Below, piece after piece: positions 17,164 to 26,866 of a DNA stretch of 64,000 nucleotides (position 1 is its first letter; each line of letters begins with the position of its first letter). The notes beneath the pieces are model-generated. The model did no database searches, was not told where the DNA came from, and was given only the letters and a program-made list of their open reading frames with translations. This DNA is from Arachidicoccus soli (GTDB lineage Bacteria; Bacteroidota; Bacteroidia; Chitinophagales; Chitinophagaceae), in contig NZ_CP032489.1 in NCBI RefSeq assembly GCF_003600625.1, forward strand, positions 1 to 64,000, read 5' to 3'. The position numbers and the translations under genes were made by a program.

Positions 17164-18402
17164 CTACGCATCCATTTCACCTGCAATCAAATTTAAGCTA
17201 CTCATCACAATTACTGCATCGCTTAACATCGCACCTTTGGTTAATTCTGAATAAGCTTGATAATATATAAAACATGGTCTGCGGAAATGCAACCGGTAAG
17301 GTGTTCTTCCGCCATCACTTATTAAATAAAAACCTAATTCTCCATTTGCTCCTTCTACGCTATGATATACTTCACCTTTTGGCATTTCCGTTTCACCCAT
17401 CACTATTTTAAAGTGATAGATTAAGGCTTCCATCTTGGTATAAACATCGGCTTTCTCAGGTAAATAATAATCTGGAGCATCCGCATGGAATACCTCTGCT
17501 TCCGCCCCTTTAAATTCTTGTATCTTCTGATAAGCCTGGTTAATGAGGCTTAGTGACTCCCACATTTCTTTGTTGCGAACCAAATAACGATCGTAACAAT
17601 CACCTGTTGTGCCAACAGGTACTTTAAAATCAAAATCTTCATAACTACTATAAGGAGAATGCACACGTACATCATAATCTACTCCCGCAGCACGTAAATT
17701 GGGACCTGTAAAGCCATAATTAAGTGCACGTTCTGCAGAGATAGGACCTGCTCCAATACAACGATCCATAAAAATACGGTTGCGTTGGGTAAGCGTTTCA
17801 AATTCTTTCAATGCTTTTGGATATTCTTTTAAGAACTTTTCCAGCTTAGTCCATGCTGTAGCATTGAAGTTTCTTTCAAAACCACCTATACGACCAATAT
17901 TAGTAGTCAATCGAGAACCACAAATTTCTTCGTATATTTCGTAAATCAATTCCCGATACTCCATCAAATATAAAAATGGCGTAAATCCACCTGCATCTAC
18001 TACCATAATAGAGCTGCAAATCAAATGATCGGCAATGCGCGCCAGTTCCATTATGATGATGCGCATATAATCTACTCTTTTTGGCGTATTTATTTTGAGC
18101 AGTTTTTCGCAGGTCATATGCCAGCCCATATTGTTGATAGGGCTGCTACAATAATTTAGCCTGTCTGTTAAAGGTGTTATCTGGTAAAGTGGTCTGCGTT
18201 CGGCAATTTTTTCGAATGCACGATGAATGTAACCCACAGTTTGCTCTGCCGATACAATGCGTTCTCCATCTACTTCCAATATATTTTGAAACACGCCGTG
18301 AGTCGCCGGGTGCGTAGGTCCAAGGTTTAATGTAGTCGTCGTCTTCTCGATGGAGCCATCGGGAAGTTTAATATTTTTCTCTGCTATGTATTCGTCTGCC
18401 AT
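17164..18402 (-). CDS. nuoD: NADH-quinone oxidoreductase subunit D
   Basis: This 412-residue protein is the 49-kDa-type subunit that forms the quinone-reduction site with NuoB. LGPTHPATHGVF at residues 27-38 carries the His that contacts quinone. Also conserved are NYCSSPINNMGW and the C-terminal RPCFIYYQAYSELTKGAMLSD and GEMDA segments (residual NiFe-hydrogenase fold without its nickel ligands). It is separate from NuoC, not fused. A secreted-protein gene sits between nuoC and this gene. Confidence 0.96.
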   Translation of the reverse strand: MADEYIAEKNIKLPDGSIEKTTTTLNLGPTHPATHGVFQNILEVDGERIVSAEQTVGYIHRAFEKIAERRPLYQITPLTDRLNYCSSPINNMGWHMTCEKLLKINTPKRVDYMRIIIMELARIADHLICSSIMVVDAGGFTPFLYLMEYRELIYEIYEEICGSRLTTNIGRIGGFERNFNATAWTKLEKFLKEYPKALKEFETLTQRNRIFMDRCIGAGPISAERALNYGFTGPNLRAAGVDYDVRVHSPYSSYEDFDFKVPVGTTGDCYDRYLVRNKEMWESLSLINQAYQKIQEFKGAEAEVFHADAPDYYLPEKADVYTKMEALIYHFKIVMGETEMPKGEVYHSVEGANGELGFYLISDGGRTPYRLHFRRPCFIYYQAYSELTKGAMLSDAVIVMSSLNLIAGEMDA

Positions 18403-18412
18403 CTTGATATAG

Positions 18413-19138
18413 CTATGATTTTTTTATTTTTTGCTTGGGTGCGTCTTTAAACCTCTTTCCCACAAATTCTCCGATTATAATTTCGATATTTTTATCGTTA
18501 CATCTCTTATTTTGCTTAATGCAATTCTCAATAAGTCCAACTGTTTTTGAATCATTTTCGCAATAACTTTTTAATATATTCCAAGCATCTAAGTTATTTT
18601 TTGAAAAAAGCTTCCCTGTAACCGTAGGTAATTCCTTTGCATTTCCTGAGTCATTTACTTCAACAAAGTAAGCATTTGGAATTACAGTATATCCTCCAAA
18701 ACCATTTGAAACATAATATTGGTTTTGTACATCCGCGATCCTGTAAAACCTCAAATTCCCTTTATTCAAAACTGCGACCCCCCCTTTAACATAGCCACCT
18801 TCTACTTTTGGGAAAAAATCATAAATACTGTCTGTTTTGTAAAGGTCTTCAGATTTAAACCGCTCTAAATGAATCTTATAAAAATAAAACTGTTTTTTTA
18901 GCTTATAACCCTGAACGTCATCCAGATTTATTATTGTTCTACCTTTAACATCTTGCGTTGTGTAGGTTAATTCATTCTTTGGTTTTTTCTTTTTAAAAAG
19001 GCCGCTGCTATAAATAGCTGTGTTATTTATTTTACAAAAAACAGTATCCCCGTTATTCTTTACAAAATACTCATCCTTCTGCTGCGCAAATACATTCGCG
19101 GAAATTAAAAACAAAACAATAAGTAAAAAATTTCTCAT
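18413..19138 (-). CDS. secreted hypothetical protein between nuoC and nuoD
   Basis: This 241-residue protein has a signal peptide (MRNFLLIVLFLISANVFAQQ). The mature part shows a repeated-strand pattern with KDEYFVKNNGDTVFCKI at the start, a signature of a common Bacteroidota family of exported proteins with no assigned role. The C-terminal third has two Cys residues (KSYCEND, ENCIKQNKRC) and a basic tail. Spacing is tight (16 bp after nuoC, 10 bp before nuoD), so it is probably on the same transcript. I see no motif linking it to electron transfer. Confidence 0.75.
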   Translation of the reverse strand: MRNFLLIVLFLISANVFAQQKDEYFVKNNGDTVFCKINNTAIYSSGLFKKKKPKNELTYTTQDVKGRTIINLDDVQGYKLKKQFYFYKIHLERFKSEDLYKTDSIYDFFPKVEGGYVKGGVAVLNKGNLRFYRIADVQNQYYVSNGFGGYTVIPNAYFVEVNDSGNAKELPTVTGKLFSKNNLDAWNILKSYCENDSKTVGLIENCIKQNKRCNDKNIEIIIGEFVGKRFKDAPKQKIKKS

Positions 19139-19154
19139 AGAAAATTACATGAAA

Positions 19155-19667
19155 TTAATTAAAACTCCCGCCTCTTCCAAACATCTCATCATCTTTATCA
19201 ATGCGCGACTGGTCTTCCAAAGGAAATTCTTTTCTTAATGGAAAATAATCCATTTCCTCAACATTCAACACTCTTTTCAGATTAGGATGGTTTACAAAGT
19301 TTACACCATAGAAATCGTAAGCTTCGCGTTCTTGCCAGTTGGCAGATTCAAAAACTTCTGTTGCAGAGGCAATATCCGGTTTTTCAATGCTGATAAAACA
19401 TTTGAATCGTATACGTACATTATCTACTAAGTTGTGTAAATGATAAACTACCGCCAGTTCACGACCTTTATCATCGGGATAATGAACTGCTGTAACATCC
19501 GTTAAAAAACGAAATTGTAATTCTGTATCTTCATACAGAAATTTTAGCATCTCAATATTATTGGCTGCATTCGTTTCAAAAGTCAACATACCGTAAGGTT
19601 CTTCGAAATTAGTAACCTTTTCGCCAAACTGTGCTGCAATCTTTTGTTGAATAAATTCGTTTGTCAT
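19155..19667 (-). CDS. nuoC: NADH-quinone oxidoreductase subunit C
   Basis: From the preferred start at 19667 (MTNEFIQQKIAAQF) the protein has 170 residues. An upstream ATG at 19685 would add six residues (MIEIEI). It is the 30-kDa-type subunit of the peripheral arm. The family signature is present as ANWQEREAYDFYGVNFVNHPNLKRVL, and the protein ends with PLRKEFPLEDQ. It lies 20 bp after nuoB. Confidence 0.94.
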   Translation of the reverse strand: MTNEFIQQKIAAQFGEKVTNFEEPYGMLTFETNAANNIEMLKFLYEDTELQFRFLTDVTAVHYPDDKGRELAVVYHLHNLVDNVRIRFKCFISIEKPDIASATEVFESANWQEREAYDFYGVNFVNHPNLKRVLNVEEMDYFPLRKEFPLEDQSRIDKDDEMFGRGGSFN

Positions 19668-19687
19668 TATTTCGATTTCGATCAAAA

Positions 19688-20278
19688 TTATTGAATATCG
19701 TAGCTTCCCATCAAAGCTTTGTAATGCTCGCTGTTTCTACGTCTCAAGCTTTCTTTTCCTACCAAGTCTTGAATGCGCATAAAACCATCTAAAATAGCTT
19801 CAGGACGAGGTGGACAACCCGGTACATACACATCTACCGGTACTACCTGGTCAATGCCTTGCAGAACTGAGTAAGTGTCAAATATACCCCCTGAAGATGC
19901 ACAAGCGCCTACAGCCATTACCCAACGTGGTTCTGCCATTTGCAAATACACTTCCTTTACAATAGGTGCCATTTTCTTGGCAATTGTCCCCATTACCATC
20001 AATAAATCGCATTGGCGTGGTGTGAAAGCCATACGTTCTGCACCAAACCGTGCTAAATCATAATTAGCTGCAGCTGTTGCCATAAATTCAATACCGCAAC
20101 ATGAAGTAGCAAAAGGGAGGGGCCAAAGTGAATTTTTCCTTCCTAAGGCAACAACTTTTTCTAAATTGGTGGCAAAATACCCTTCACCATTCAGCCCGTC
20201 GGGCATCTCGGCTAAGGCAATATTGTCATGTATGTCGGGTTGTTTAGGATGTATATTAAATCTTACAGGACGTGACAT
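19688..20278 (-). CDS. nuoB: NADH-quinone oxidoreductase subunit B
   Basis: This 196-residue protein holds the terminal [4Fe-4S] cluster N2 that reduces quinone. The unusual tandem-cysteine ligand motif ATSCCGIEFM is seen, with GACASSGG and VPGCPPRPEAI supplying the other ligands. It is the first gene of this nuo cluster. Upstream, where nuoA is normally found, there are only 262 bp without a coding frame. Confidence 0.96.
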   Translation of the reverse strand: MSRPVRFNIHPKQPDIHDNIALAEMPDGLNGEGYFATNLEKVVALGRKNSLWPLPFATSCCGIEFMATAAANYDLARFGAERMAFTPRQCDLLMVMGTIAKKMAPIVKEVYLQMAEPRWVMAVGACASSGGIFDTYSVLQGIDQVVPVDVYVPGCPPRPEAILDGFMRIQDLVGKESLRRRNSEHYKALMGSYDIQ

Positions 20279-20540
20279 TATTTTCTCCTTTTCTTAAATT
20301 ACGCAATAATATGTGTAATGGTTGAATCACAAAATGAATCACAAATGTAGCTACACGCTTCAATATTAGCAACTTTAATCGAGGATTTGAAGAAAATTTT
20401 GGCTAACGAAAGTTAGTCCTGTTGTAGTTTTAGGCCATTTTTTTATCCAAAATTAAAAATAACTTTTGCTGGACATTTGTTCCAATCATATATTCCGTTA
20501 TTTTTGCCATCTTAAAAATTTGTAAAAGAAAGAAAATATT
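20279..20540. other. divergent intergenic region where nuoA would be expected
   Basis: These 262 bp between nuoB (minus) and the foldase gene (plus) have no open frame long enough for NuoA (about 120 residues). They hold a foldase promoter (20476-20506) and a short inverted repeat GGCTAAC-GAAA-GTTAGTC at 20401-20418. That repeat could be an operator or a hairpin in the nuo leader; I cannot assign it. Confidence 0.6.
20476..20506 (+). promoter_or_regulatory. Bacteroidota-type promoter of the foldase gene
   Basis: TTTG at 20476-20479, a 19-bp spacer and TATTTTTG at 20499-20506 match the sigma-ABfr consensus TTTG-N19-TAnnTTTG exactly. The start codon at 20541 is 34 bp downstream, giving a plausible short leader. 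Confidence 0.75.
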
Positions 20541-22646
20541 ATGTCCGTTATTCAGAAAATACAGGAGAAGGGTGCTTGGATAGTTTTTATTCTTATCTCC
20601 ATTGCATTGATTGCATTTATCATGATGGATTATTCCAAAGGTGGAAATATGTTTACCAATACTACTACATTAGGAACAGTCAACGGCGACAAAATTGCCG
20701 TTGCGGATTTTAATAAAAGAGTGGATATGGTAATGCAAATGCAAGGCAATAATAGTAATACTCCTCGCGAACAAGTTATGGCTGGTGTTTGGCAATATTA
20801 TGTACAAACAGCATTGCTTAATCAATCCTATAAACAATTGGGTCTGGTATCTACATCCAGAGATATGGACAACGCTTTATTTGGCCCAAATCCTCCACAA
20901 TTTTTGCAACAGTTTGTTAATCAACAAACAGGGCAATACGATGCCAATGCTGCAAGGAACGCTTTAGCGCAAGTAAAAAGGAGCGGTACAGAGCAGCAAA
21001 AAGCACAGGTATCTGAATTGTTAGATCAAGAAAATGATCAAATAAAATTGGCTAAATATCAATCATTATTGGTTGGCGCAACGTATATACCCTCTTGGTT
21101 GGCTCAAAAGACTTATGTAGATAATAGTTCCGTTGCAAATGCCTCTATTGTTTCTGTTCCTTATACTTCGGTAAGTGATAGCGCTGTTAAAGTTAGCGAT
21201 GCGGAAATAATGGCTTATGTAAATAAGCATAAAAAGCAATTTGAACAAAAAGAGGAAACGCGCTCTATAGATTGCATTGCTTTTAGTGCGGCACCAAGCG
21301 CAACAGATTCTACTAATATTAAAACTACGTTGAATAGTTTGAAAGCTGATTTTATAGCTGCTAAAGATAATGCTGCTTTTGTGGAATCTAAAGATGGAAC
21401 TATACCATACTATAATGGGTATATTAATTCCAATCAAATGCAGTTTCCAGATAAAGAACAAATAGTGGCAACTCCGGTAGATTCCATTTATGGACCTTAT
21501 ATCTCTAATGGTAACTATGTTTTTGCCAAAATGGTTGGGAAAATGGTTGTTCCTGATTCTGTAAAAGTGCGTCATATATTAGTTGCAACTGCTCAGCGAG
21601 ATCCGCAATCAGGTCAATTTGTGCAAATCAGGGATGATAGCAGTGCGCTTAAAAGACTGGATAGCGCTGTGGCTGATATAAAAGCTGGTGCAAGCTTTGA
21701 CTCTATTGCGCAGAAGTTTTCCGATGATGGTGGAAGTGCAGCAAAAGGTGGTGTCATTGATTATTTCGCTTCTGGAGCCATGATGCCGGAATTTAACAAT
21801 TTTGCATTCGGCGGCAAAACAGGAGATACAAAAATTGTAAAAACACAATTTGGGTATCATTTTATTGAAATATTAGGGCAGAAAGGTTCAGCAGAAGGTT
21901 ATAACATCGCTTATATTGGACGTCCTATTGAAGCGAGTCAGCAAACTATCGATTCGGTAAATAATGTTGCAGCAGAATTTGTGGCTTCTAATCAAAATCA
22001 AAAATCTTTCTTAGAAAGCGCGCAGAAGAAAAATATCGCAGTTCAACCAGTTCGCGACCTTAAAGAAAATGATTACCAATTAGGTTCTTTTGGCTCTAGC
22101 AGGGATATGGTAAAATGGATTTATGCGCATAAAGTTGGTGAGGTTTCTCAACCGATTGAAATAAATAACAACTTTGTCGTTGCGACTATCACAAGTGATG
22201 CAAAACCAGGGTTACCTGATGCAGCAAGTGTACGCCCATATTTACAAACGGTATTGATGAATCAGAAGAAAGCCCAAATTATTCAGGATAAATTTAAAGG
22301 TAATACGCTAGAGAGCTATGCTCAATCTACGGGTTCAAAGATTGTAACGGCAGATAGTATTTCCTTCCAAGCTTCTTTTATTCCTAATATTGGCAATGAA
22401 CCCAAAGTTGTAGGAGCTGCCTTTAATAAAGCACTGCTTAATAAGGTAAGTGCACCTATTGCCGGCAATAGCGGTGTGTTTGCAATAGAGCCTACAAGTG
22501 TTTCTGCAAAACCATCTTTGGATGGCGGCGTAGATGCTGCAAAGGCGACAATGAAACAAAGCTGGTTACAACAAATACAAGGTCATTTTATCAATGCATT
22601 GCAACAAGATGCTAAAATTGTAGACTATCGTTCAAAATTCTTTTAA
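20541..22646 (+). CDS. PpiD/SurA-like peptidyl-prolyl isomerase
   Basis: The 701-residue protein has one N-terminal membrane anchor (about residues 11-30, GAWIVFILISIALIAFIMM), followed by a SurA_N-like helical region. A parvulin domain lies at about residues 340-445, with VRHILVATAQ, SFDSIAQKFSDDGGSAAKGG and FGYHFIEILG. It probably chaperones and isomerises proteins leaving the Sec translocon in the periplasm. A second, weaker parvulin-like region may lie after it. It is monocistronic, with its own promoter and a strong terminator at 22670-22710. Confidence 0.9.
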   Translation: MSVIQKIQEKGAWIVFILISIALIAFIMMDYSKGGNMFTNTTTLGTVNGDKIAVADFNKRVDMVMQMQGNNSNTPREQVMAGVWQYYVQTALLNQSYKQLGLVSTSRDMDNALFGPNPPQFLQQFVNQQTGQYDANAARNALAQVKRSGTEQQKAQVSELLDQENDQIKLAKYQSLLVGATYIPSWLAQKTYVDNSSVANASIVSVPYTSVSDSAVKVSDAEIMAYVNKHKKQFEQKEETRSIDCIAFSAAPSATDSTNIKTTLNSLKADFIAAKDNAAFVESKDGTIPYYNGYINSNQMQFPDKEQIVATPVDSIYGPYISNGNYVFAKMVGKMVVPDSVKVRHILVATAQRDPQSGQFVQIRDDSSALKRLDSAVADIKAGASFDSIAQKFSDDGGSAAKGGVIDYFASGAMMPEFNNFAFGGKTGDTKIVKTQFGYHFIEILGQKGSAEGYNIAYIGRPIEASQQTIDSVNNVAAEFVASNQNQKSFLESAQKKNIAVQPVRDLKENDYQLGSFGSSRDMVKWIYAHKVGEVSQPIEINNNFVVATITSDAKPGLPDAASVRPYLQTVLMNQKKAQIIQDKFKGNTLESYAQSTGSKIVTADSISFQASFIPNIGNEPKVVGAAFNKALLNKVSAPIAGNSGVFAIEPTSVSAKPSLDGGVDAAKATMKQSWLQQIQGHFINALQQDAKIVDYRSKFF

Positions 22647-22669
22647 TAGGATTATGGATTAATACCTAA

Positions 22670-22710
22670 CAACAAAAAAGCAAGTGAAATTTTCACTTGC
22701 TTTTTTGTTG
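22670..22710. terminator. bidirectional terminator between the foldase gene and cysS
   Basis: A perfect 20-bp inverted repeat (22670-22689 with 22691-22710) has a GC-richer core GCAAGTGAAA and A/T tracts at both outer ends. It can therefore act as an intrinsic terminator for the two converging genes. Confidence 0.88.
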
Positions 22711-22729
22711 AATGTGACTAAGGGAAAAG

Positions 22730-24235
22730 TTATTGAAAACTATAACTCATATTCCCATCTTTTTCATCTTTCAATATAATACCTAATGCTGCCAATTCAT
22801 TTCTAATTTTATCGCTGTTCACAAAATCTTTTTTCGCTTTGGCTTCTTTTCGCATTTCTATCAATAATTGAATGGCTCCACGCAGTTGCTCTCCCTTATT
22901 TTCGGTAATATCTTTTAAGCCAAGTATATCTTTTATGTAAATATTCATTTTTTCTTTTAAAGAAGAAATGGTGCTGGAGCTTAAAGCATCAGTTGCAATA
23001 TGTTTATCTTTTATGCCATTGATAACAGGCACAATTTCAAACATATTTGCTAATACTTTTGCTGTGCTAAAGTCATCATTCATAAATTCTTCGAACGCAG
23101 TCAAAAGACTATTTGCACGATCATCAAGCTCTTTATCGATAGGCGTTTCGACCGTAGCGAAAGAAAAGTTTTGCAATGCCTCGTTTGCCTCTAATAATCT
23201 TCTCAAACCCTTTTCTGCTGCTTTTAAAGCCTCGTTGCTAAAATCTAAAGTAGAGCGATAATGTGTTTGTAAAATAAAAAAACGAATTACCATTGGGTGA
23301 TAAGCCTGCTCCAATGCAGGATGCTGACCACTAAAGAGTTCGGTCAACTTAATCACATTATTATAACTTTTACCCATCTTCCGACCATTGATGGTAATCA
23401 TATTATTGTGCATCCAGTAACGGGCAGGAATTTTGTGATTGCAAACAACGCTTTGCGCTATCTCGCATTCGTGATGTGGAAATTGCAAATCCATTCCCCC
23501 TCCGTGGATATCAAATTCTGCGCCCAGATATTTATTGCTCATAGCAGAACATTCGATATGCCAGCCAGGGAAACCTTCTCCCCAAGGGCTTTTCCAACGC
23601 ATAATATGTTCTGGAGGTGCATTTTTCCATAAAGCAAAGTCTGCTTTATTTCTTTTCTCATCCTGATTATCTAATTCACGTGTAGACTCCATCATTTCCT
23701 CCAAAACCCTTCCGCTTAGAATTCCATAAGGCATATTCTGCTTAGAAAAATCTTGGTTATATTTTTCTACATCAAAATAAACTGAACCATTGGCTTCGTA
23801 GGCGTACCCATCTGCAATGATTTTTTCAATCATTACAATTTGTTCTACAATATGTCCTGTTGCAGTAGGTTCTATACTTGGCGAAAGTGTATTAAACTCT
23901 TGCATGCCCCAATGAAAAAGATCAGTATATTTTTTTACCAATTCCATTGGTTCCAGTTTTTCCAGAAAAGCTTTTGAAGAAATCTTGTCTTCCGCTTCTT
24001 TCCCTTCTTCTTCAAAGTGACCGGCGTCTGTGATGTTGCGCACATAACGCACCTTGTAGCCTAAATGTTGTAGGTAGCGATTTACCACATCAAATGTAAT
24101 ATATGGTCTTGCATGACCCAAATGTGATTCGCCACTTACAGTAGGGCCACAAACATACATGCCAACATATCCTGGCGTGAGGGGTACGAATATTTCTTTC
24201 TGCCGCGTAAGCGAATTATAAACTTTTAGTTCCAT
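22730..24235 (-). CDS. cysS: cysteinyl-tRNA synthetase
   Basis: This 501-residue class I synthetase charges tRNA-Cys. The HIGH-type motif is [13 protein letters not shown], preceded by the zinc ligand in [11 protein letters not shown]. Further zinc ligands are in HIECSAMS and [10 protein letters not shown]. The KMSKS-type loop is [11 protein letters not shown]. The DALR-type and C-terminal domains are complete (ending [18 protein letters not shown]). It converges with the foldase gene. Confidence 0.97.
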   Translation of the reverse strand: MELKVYNSLTRQKEIFVPLTPGYVGMYVCGPTVSGESHLGHARPYITFDVVNRYLQHLGYKVRYVRNITDAGHFEEEGKEAEDKISSKAFLEKLEPMELVKKYTDLFHWGMQEFNTLSPSIEPTATGHIVEQIVMIEKIIADGYAYEANGSVYFDVEKYNQDFSKQNMPYGILSGRVLEEMMESTRELDNQDEKRNKADFALWKNAPPEHIMRWKSPWGEGFPGWHIECSAMSNKYLGAEFDIHGGGMDLQFPHHECEIAQSVVCNHKIPARYWMHNNMITINGRKMGKSYNNVIKLTELFSGQHPALEQAYHPMVIRFFILQTHYRSTLDFSNEALKAAEKGLRRLLEANEALQNFSFATVETPIDKELDDRANSLLTAFEEFMNDDFSTAKVLANMFEIVPVINGIKDKHIATDALSSSTISSLKEKMNIYIKDILGLKDITENKGEQLRGAIQLLIEMRKEAKAKKDFVNSDKIRNELAALGIILKDEKDGNMSYSFQ

Positions 24236-24394
24236 TGAAAATGAAAAGTATTTTAATTTCTGCGAAGATAAATTTTATTAAAAGAAAAACAGAAAGAACC
24301 TAAGTGAATGCAATTTTAAAGAGAAAAGCTTATACGGCATGTGAAATATAGATAAACAATTGAGATAGACCTGAATAAGAATTATTGGATACCT

Positions 24395-24402
24395 TATATT
24401 TG
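24395..24402 (+). promoter_or_regulatory. -7 element for the phospholipase gene
   Basis: TATATTTG matches TAnnTTTG, 55 bp upstream of the start codon at 24458. A matching -33 TTTG is not seen at the usual spacing, so support is partial. Confidence 0.4.
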
Positions 24403-24457
24403 TTAGCCTAAATTATAAATGTCTAGTAGCAATTATTTTTATCATATCCATTTTACA

Positions 24458-26818
24458 ATGAGTAACAGTAGAAGAGATTTTTTAAAGAATGCAGCCATAC
24501 TTTCTGGTGCAGCCGGTTTAACAAATGTATTGCCGCTTTCTATTAAGAAAGCAGCAGCAATCAACGCAAAACCTGGTACTACTTTTTATGATGCTGAGCA
24601 TATTGTGTTTTTAATGCAAGAAAACCGTTCATTTGACCATATGTTTGGGCGTTTAAAAGGAGTGAGAGGGTTCAATGATCCGCGGACAAAGACAGTTCCG
24701 GATGGCAATAAAGTTTGGATACAGAAGGATAAAAAAGGAAATGCTCACGCCCCTTTCCATATTGATATTAATAAAACGAAAATTACCTGGCAGGGTGGCT
24801 TACCGCATGGGTGGGTCGATCAGAGTGCTGCAAGGAATCATGGCAAATATGACAATTGGATACCTGAAAAATCTTCCATGACCATGGGGCATTATGACCG
24901 GTCAGATGTTCCTTTTTATTATGCTTTAGCAGATGCATTTACTATTTGTGACCATAATTTTTGCAGCTCGCTAACGGGAACCACTCCAAATCGGTTATTT
25001 TTCTGGACAGGAAATATCAGACCAGAGCTAAGTGGTGATAATATTGCAACAGTAAACAATTCGCAAGCAGAATCCCGAGACGATGTTTTTGTTGACTGGA
25101 GTACATTTCCGGAGCTTTTAGAAGATAACGATATTAGCTGGAAAGTTTATCAAAACGAGTTGTGGACAAGTGATTTAAAAGACGATACCGATTATTGGTT
25201 GGGTAACTATGGGGACAATGCATTAGAATATATTCGAAGGAACAATGTCAGGCTTTCCGCTTATTTTAGGAAAAACGGGGATAAATCTGTAAAGCCGCAT
25301 TTAACACCAAAACAGGTTACAGAGAGGTATAATCGGCTCACCCAAAGGCAGAAAAATCTTGTTGATAAATGTTTTTCGACCAATATTGATGACGAAGATT
25401 ATTTAACATTAACGCCTTTTAGTTTTACGAATGATGAAGGAAAGGAGCAAACAGTAAATATTCCAAAAGGGGATATTTTTAAACAATTTCGCAGCGATGT
25501 AGATAAGGGCACTTTACCAACTGTTTCTTGGTTGGTGGCACCGCAAAGCTTCTCCGATCATACAAGTACACCATTATATGGCACTTGGTACGTTTCGCAA
25601 GCGTTGGACATCCTTACCAAAAACCCGGAAGTATGGAAGAAAACGATTTTCATTTTGAACTATGATGAGAATGATGGGTACTTTGATCACTTACCACCTT
25701 TTGTCGTTCCTAAACCAGGAGATGCGGATGCCGGAAAGATTTCAGAAGGAATAGGTACGGATTCTGATTATGAAAACAAGGACGATACCCCGATTGGTTT
25801 AGGCTATCGTGTGCCAATGATTATTGCGTCTCCTTGGAGCAAGGGGGGATTTGTAAATTCTCAAGTTTTTGATCATACTTCTTGTTTGATGTTCTTAGAG
25901 AACTTCTTGAAAAAGAAAACCGGAAAAGAATTGCTTAGCCCGAATATAAGTAGTTGGAGGAGAAATATATGTGGCGATCTTAGCTCAATTTTTCGGCCTT
26001 ATAACGGCGAAAAAATTCCTTTGCCGGGTTTTGAAAAAAAGGATGCGGTTATTACAAATATTCAAAACGCAAAAAACAAACCCAAACAGGTGGTGCCGGC
26101 ACCTTTAACAGAAGGTGAAATAGATATTATAAATAGGTTCCTCTCTTTAGCACAAGAAAATGCGACGCTTTTACCGCAACAGGAAAAAGGTACAAAGCCG
26201 GCTTGCGCATTGCCATACCAGTTGTTTGCGTCTTGTGAAATAAATAGTGTAAAAGATAAGGTAATTTTACAATTGACATCTTCAAAACTTAGTGTGGGAG
26301 CACCCTTCAACGCCTATACGCAAAATAGTTACAAGGGTGAAAAAGGAAAGACTTGGGCTTATGCTGTTAGGAGTGGAGATACAATTGAAGATATCTTTGA
26401 AATAGATAAGTTTGAGAACGGTCAGTACAATATCTGCTTAAATGGGCCAAACGGGTTTTATCGGAAGTTTGAAGGAAGTAAAAAAGATGCGGCTATTCGT
26501 GTACAGGCACTCTATGAAGAGCGGGGATTTTTAAATAAAAGACCCACAGGAAATATTCATTTAATTATTGAAAACAAAGAACCTACAACCTGTGCTATAA
26601 CACTGATAGATAATGCTTACAAAATGCAAGTGCAGAACCATAGCATCGATTCGAACGAGAAAAAGGAAATTATTATCCAATTAAAAAAATCTTCTGGCTG
26701 GTATGACTTTACTGTGAAAATAAGCGGCAGTAATACTTTCTGTCAGCAATTTGCTGGGCATGTAGAAACCGATGAGGTTTCTACAACCGATCCGTTTATG
26801 GGGGGTGAGTTGGCTTAA
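24458..26818 (+). CDS. Tat-exported phosphocholine-specific phospholipase C
   Basis: From ATG 24458 the protein has 786 residues. The start was chosen because the product then begins with a twin-arginine signal (MSNSRRDFLKNAAILSGAAG). A phosphoesterase domain follows, with EHIVFLMQENRSFDHMFGRL, FCSSLTGTTPNR and SDHTSTPLYG. Two C-terminal DUF756-like beta modules start at about residue 590. This architecture is that of bacterial non-haemolytic or haemolytic phospholipase C, which splits phosphatidylcholine or sphingomyelin outside the cytoplasmic membrane. It may serve phosphate scavenging; no regulator or chaperone gene is adjacent. Confidence 0.9.
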   Translation: MSNSRRDFLKNAAILSGAAGLTNVLPLSIKKAAAINAKPGTTFYDAEHIVFLMQENRSFDHMFGRLKGVRGFNDPRTKTVPDGNKVWIQKDKKGNAHAPFHIDINKTKITWQGGLPHGWVDQSAARNHGKYDNWIPEKSSMTMGHYDRSDVPFYYALADAFTICDHNFCSSLTGTTPNRLFFWTGNIRPELSGDNIATVNNSQAESRDDVFVDWSTFPELLEDNDISWKVYQNELWTSDLKDDTDYWLGNYGDNALEYIRRNNVRLSAYFRKNGDKSVKPHLTPKQVTERYNRLTQRQKNLVDKCFSTNIDDEDYLTLTPFSFTNDEGKEQTVNIPKGDIFKQFRSDVDKGTLPTVSWLVAPQSFSDHTSTPLYGTWYVSQALDILTKNPEVWKKTIFILNYDENDGYFDHLPPFVVPKPGDADAGKISEGIGTDSDYENKDDTPIGLGYRVPMIIASPWSKGGFVNSQVFDHTSCLMFLENFLKKKTGKELLSPNISSWRRNICGDLSSIFRPYNGEKIPLPGFEKKDAVITNIQNAKNKPKQVVPAPLTEGEIDIINRFLSLAQENATLLPQQEKGTKPACALPYQLFASCEINSVKDKVILQLTSSKLSVGAPFNAYTQNSYKGEKGKTWAYAVRSGDTIEDIFEIDKFENGQYNICLNGPNGFYRKFEGSKKDAAIRVQALYEERGFLNKRPTGNIHLIIENKEPTTCAITLIDNAYKMQVQNHSIDSNEKKEIIIQLKKSSGWYDFTVKISGSNTFCQQFAGHVETDEVSTTDPFMGGELA

Positions 26819-26866
26819 AAATGCAAAATGCTTTTAAAGGTTACTTGGCTATTATTGCTACTGAAG

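Noticed and set aside
21066..21575. Open frame of 169 codons on the minus strand
   Set aside because: Antisense to the foldase gene, rich in Ile/Tyr/Arg with no recognisable motif; explained by codon usage of the sense gene.
22670..22710. Perfect palindrome as an IS end or recombination site
   Set aside because: It lies between converging genes with A/T tracts on both sides and has no partner repeat; a bidirectional terminator explains it.
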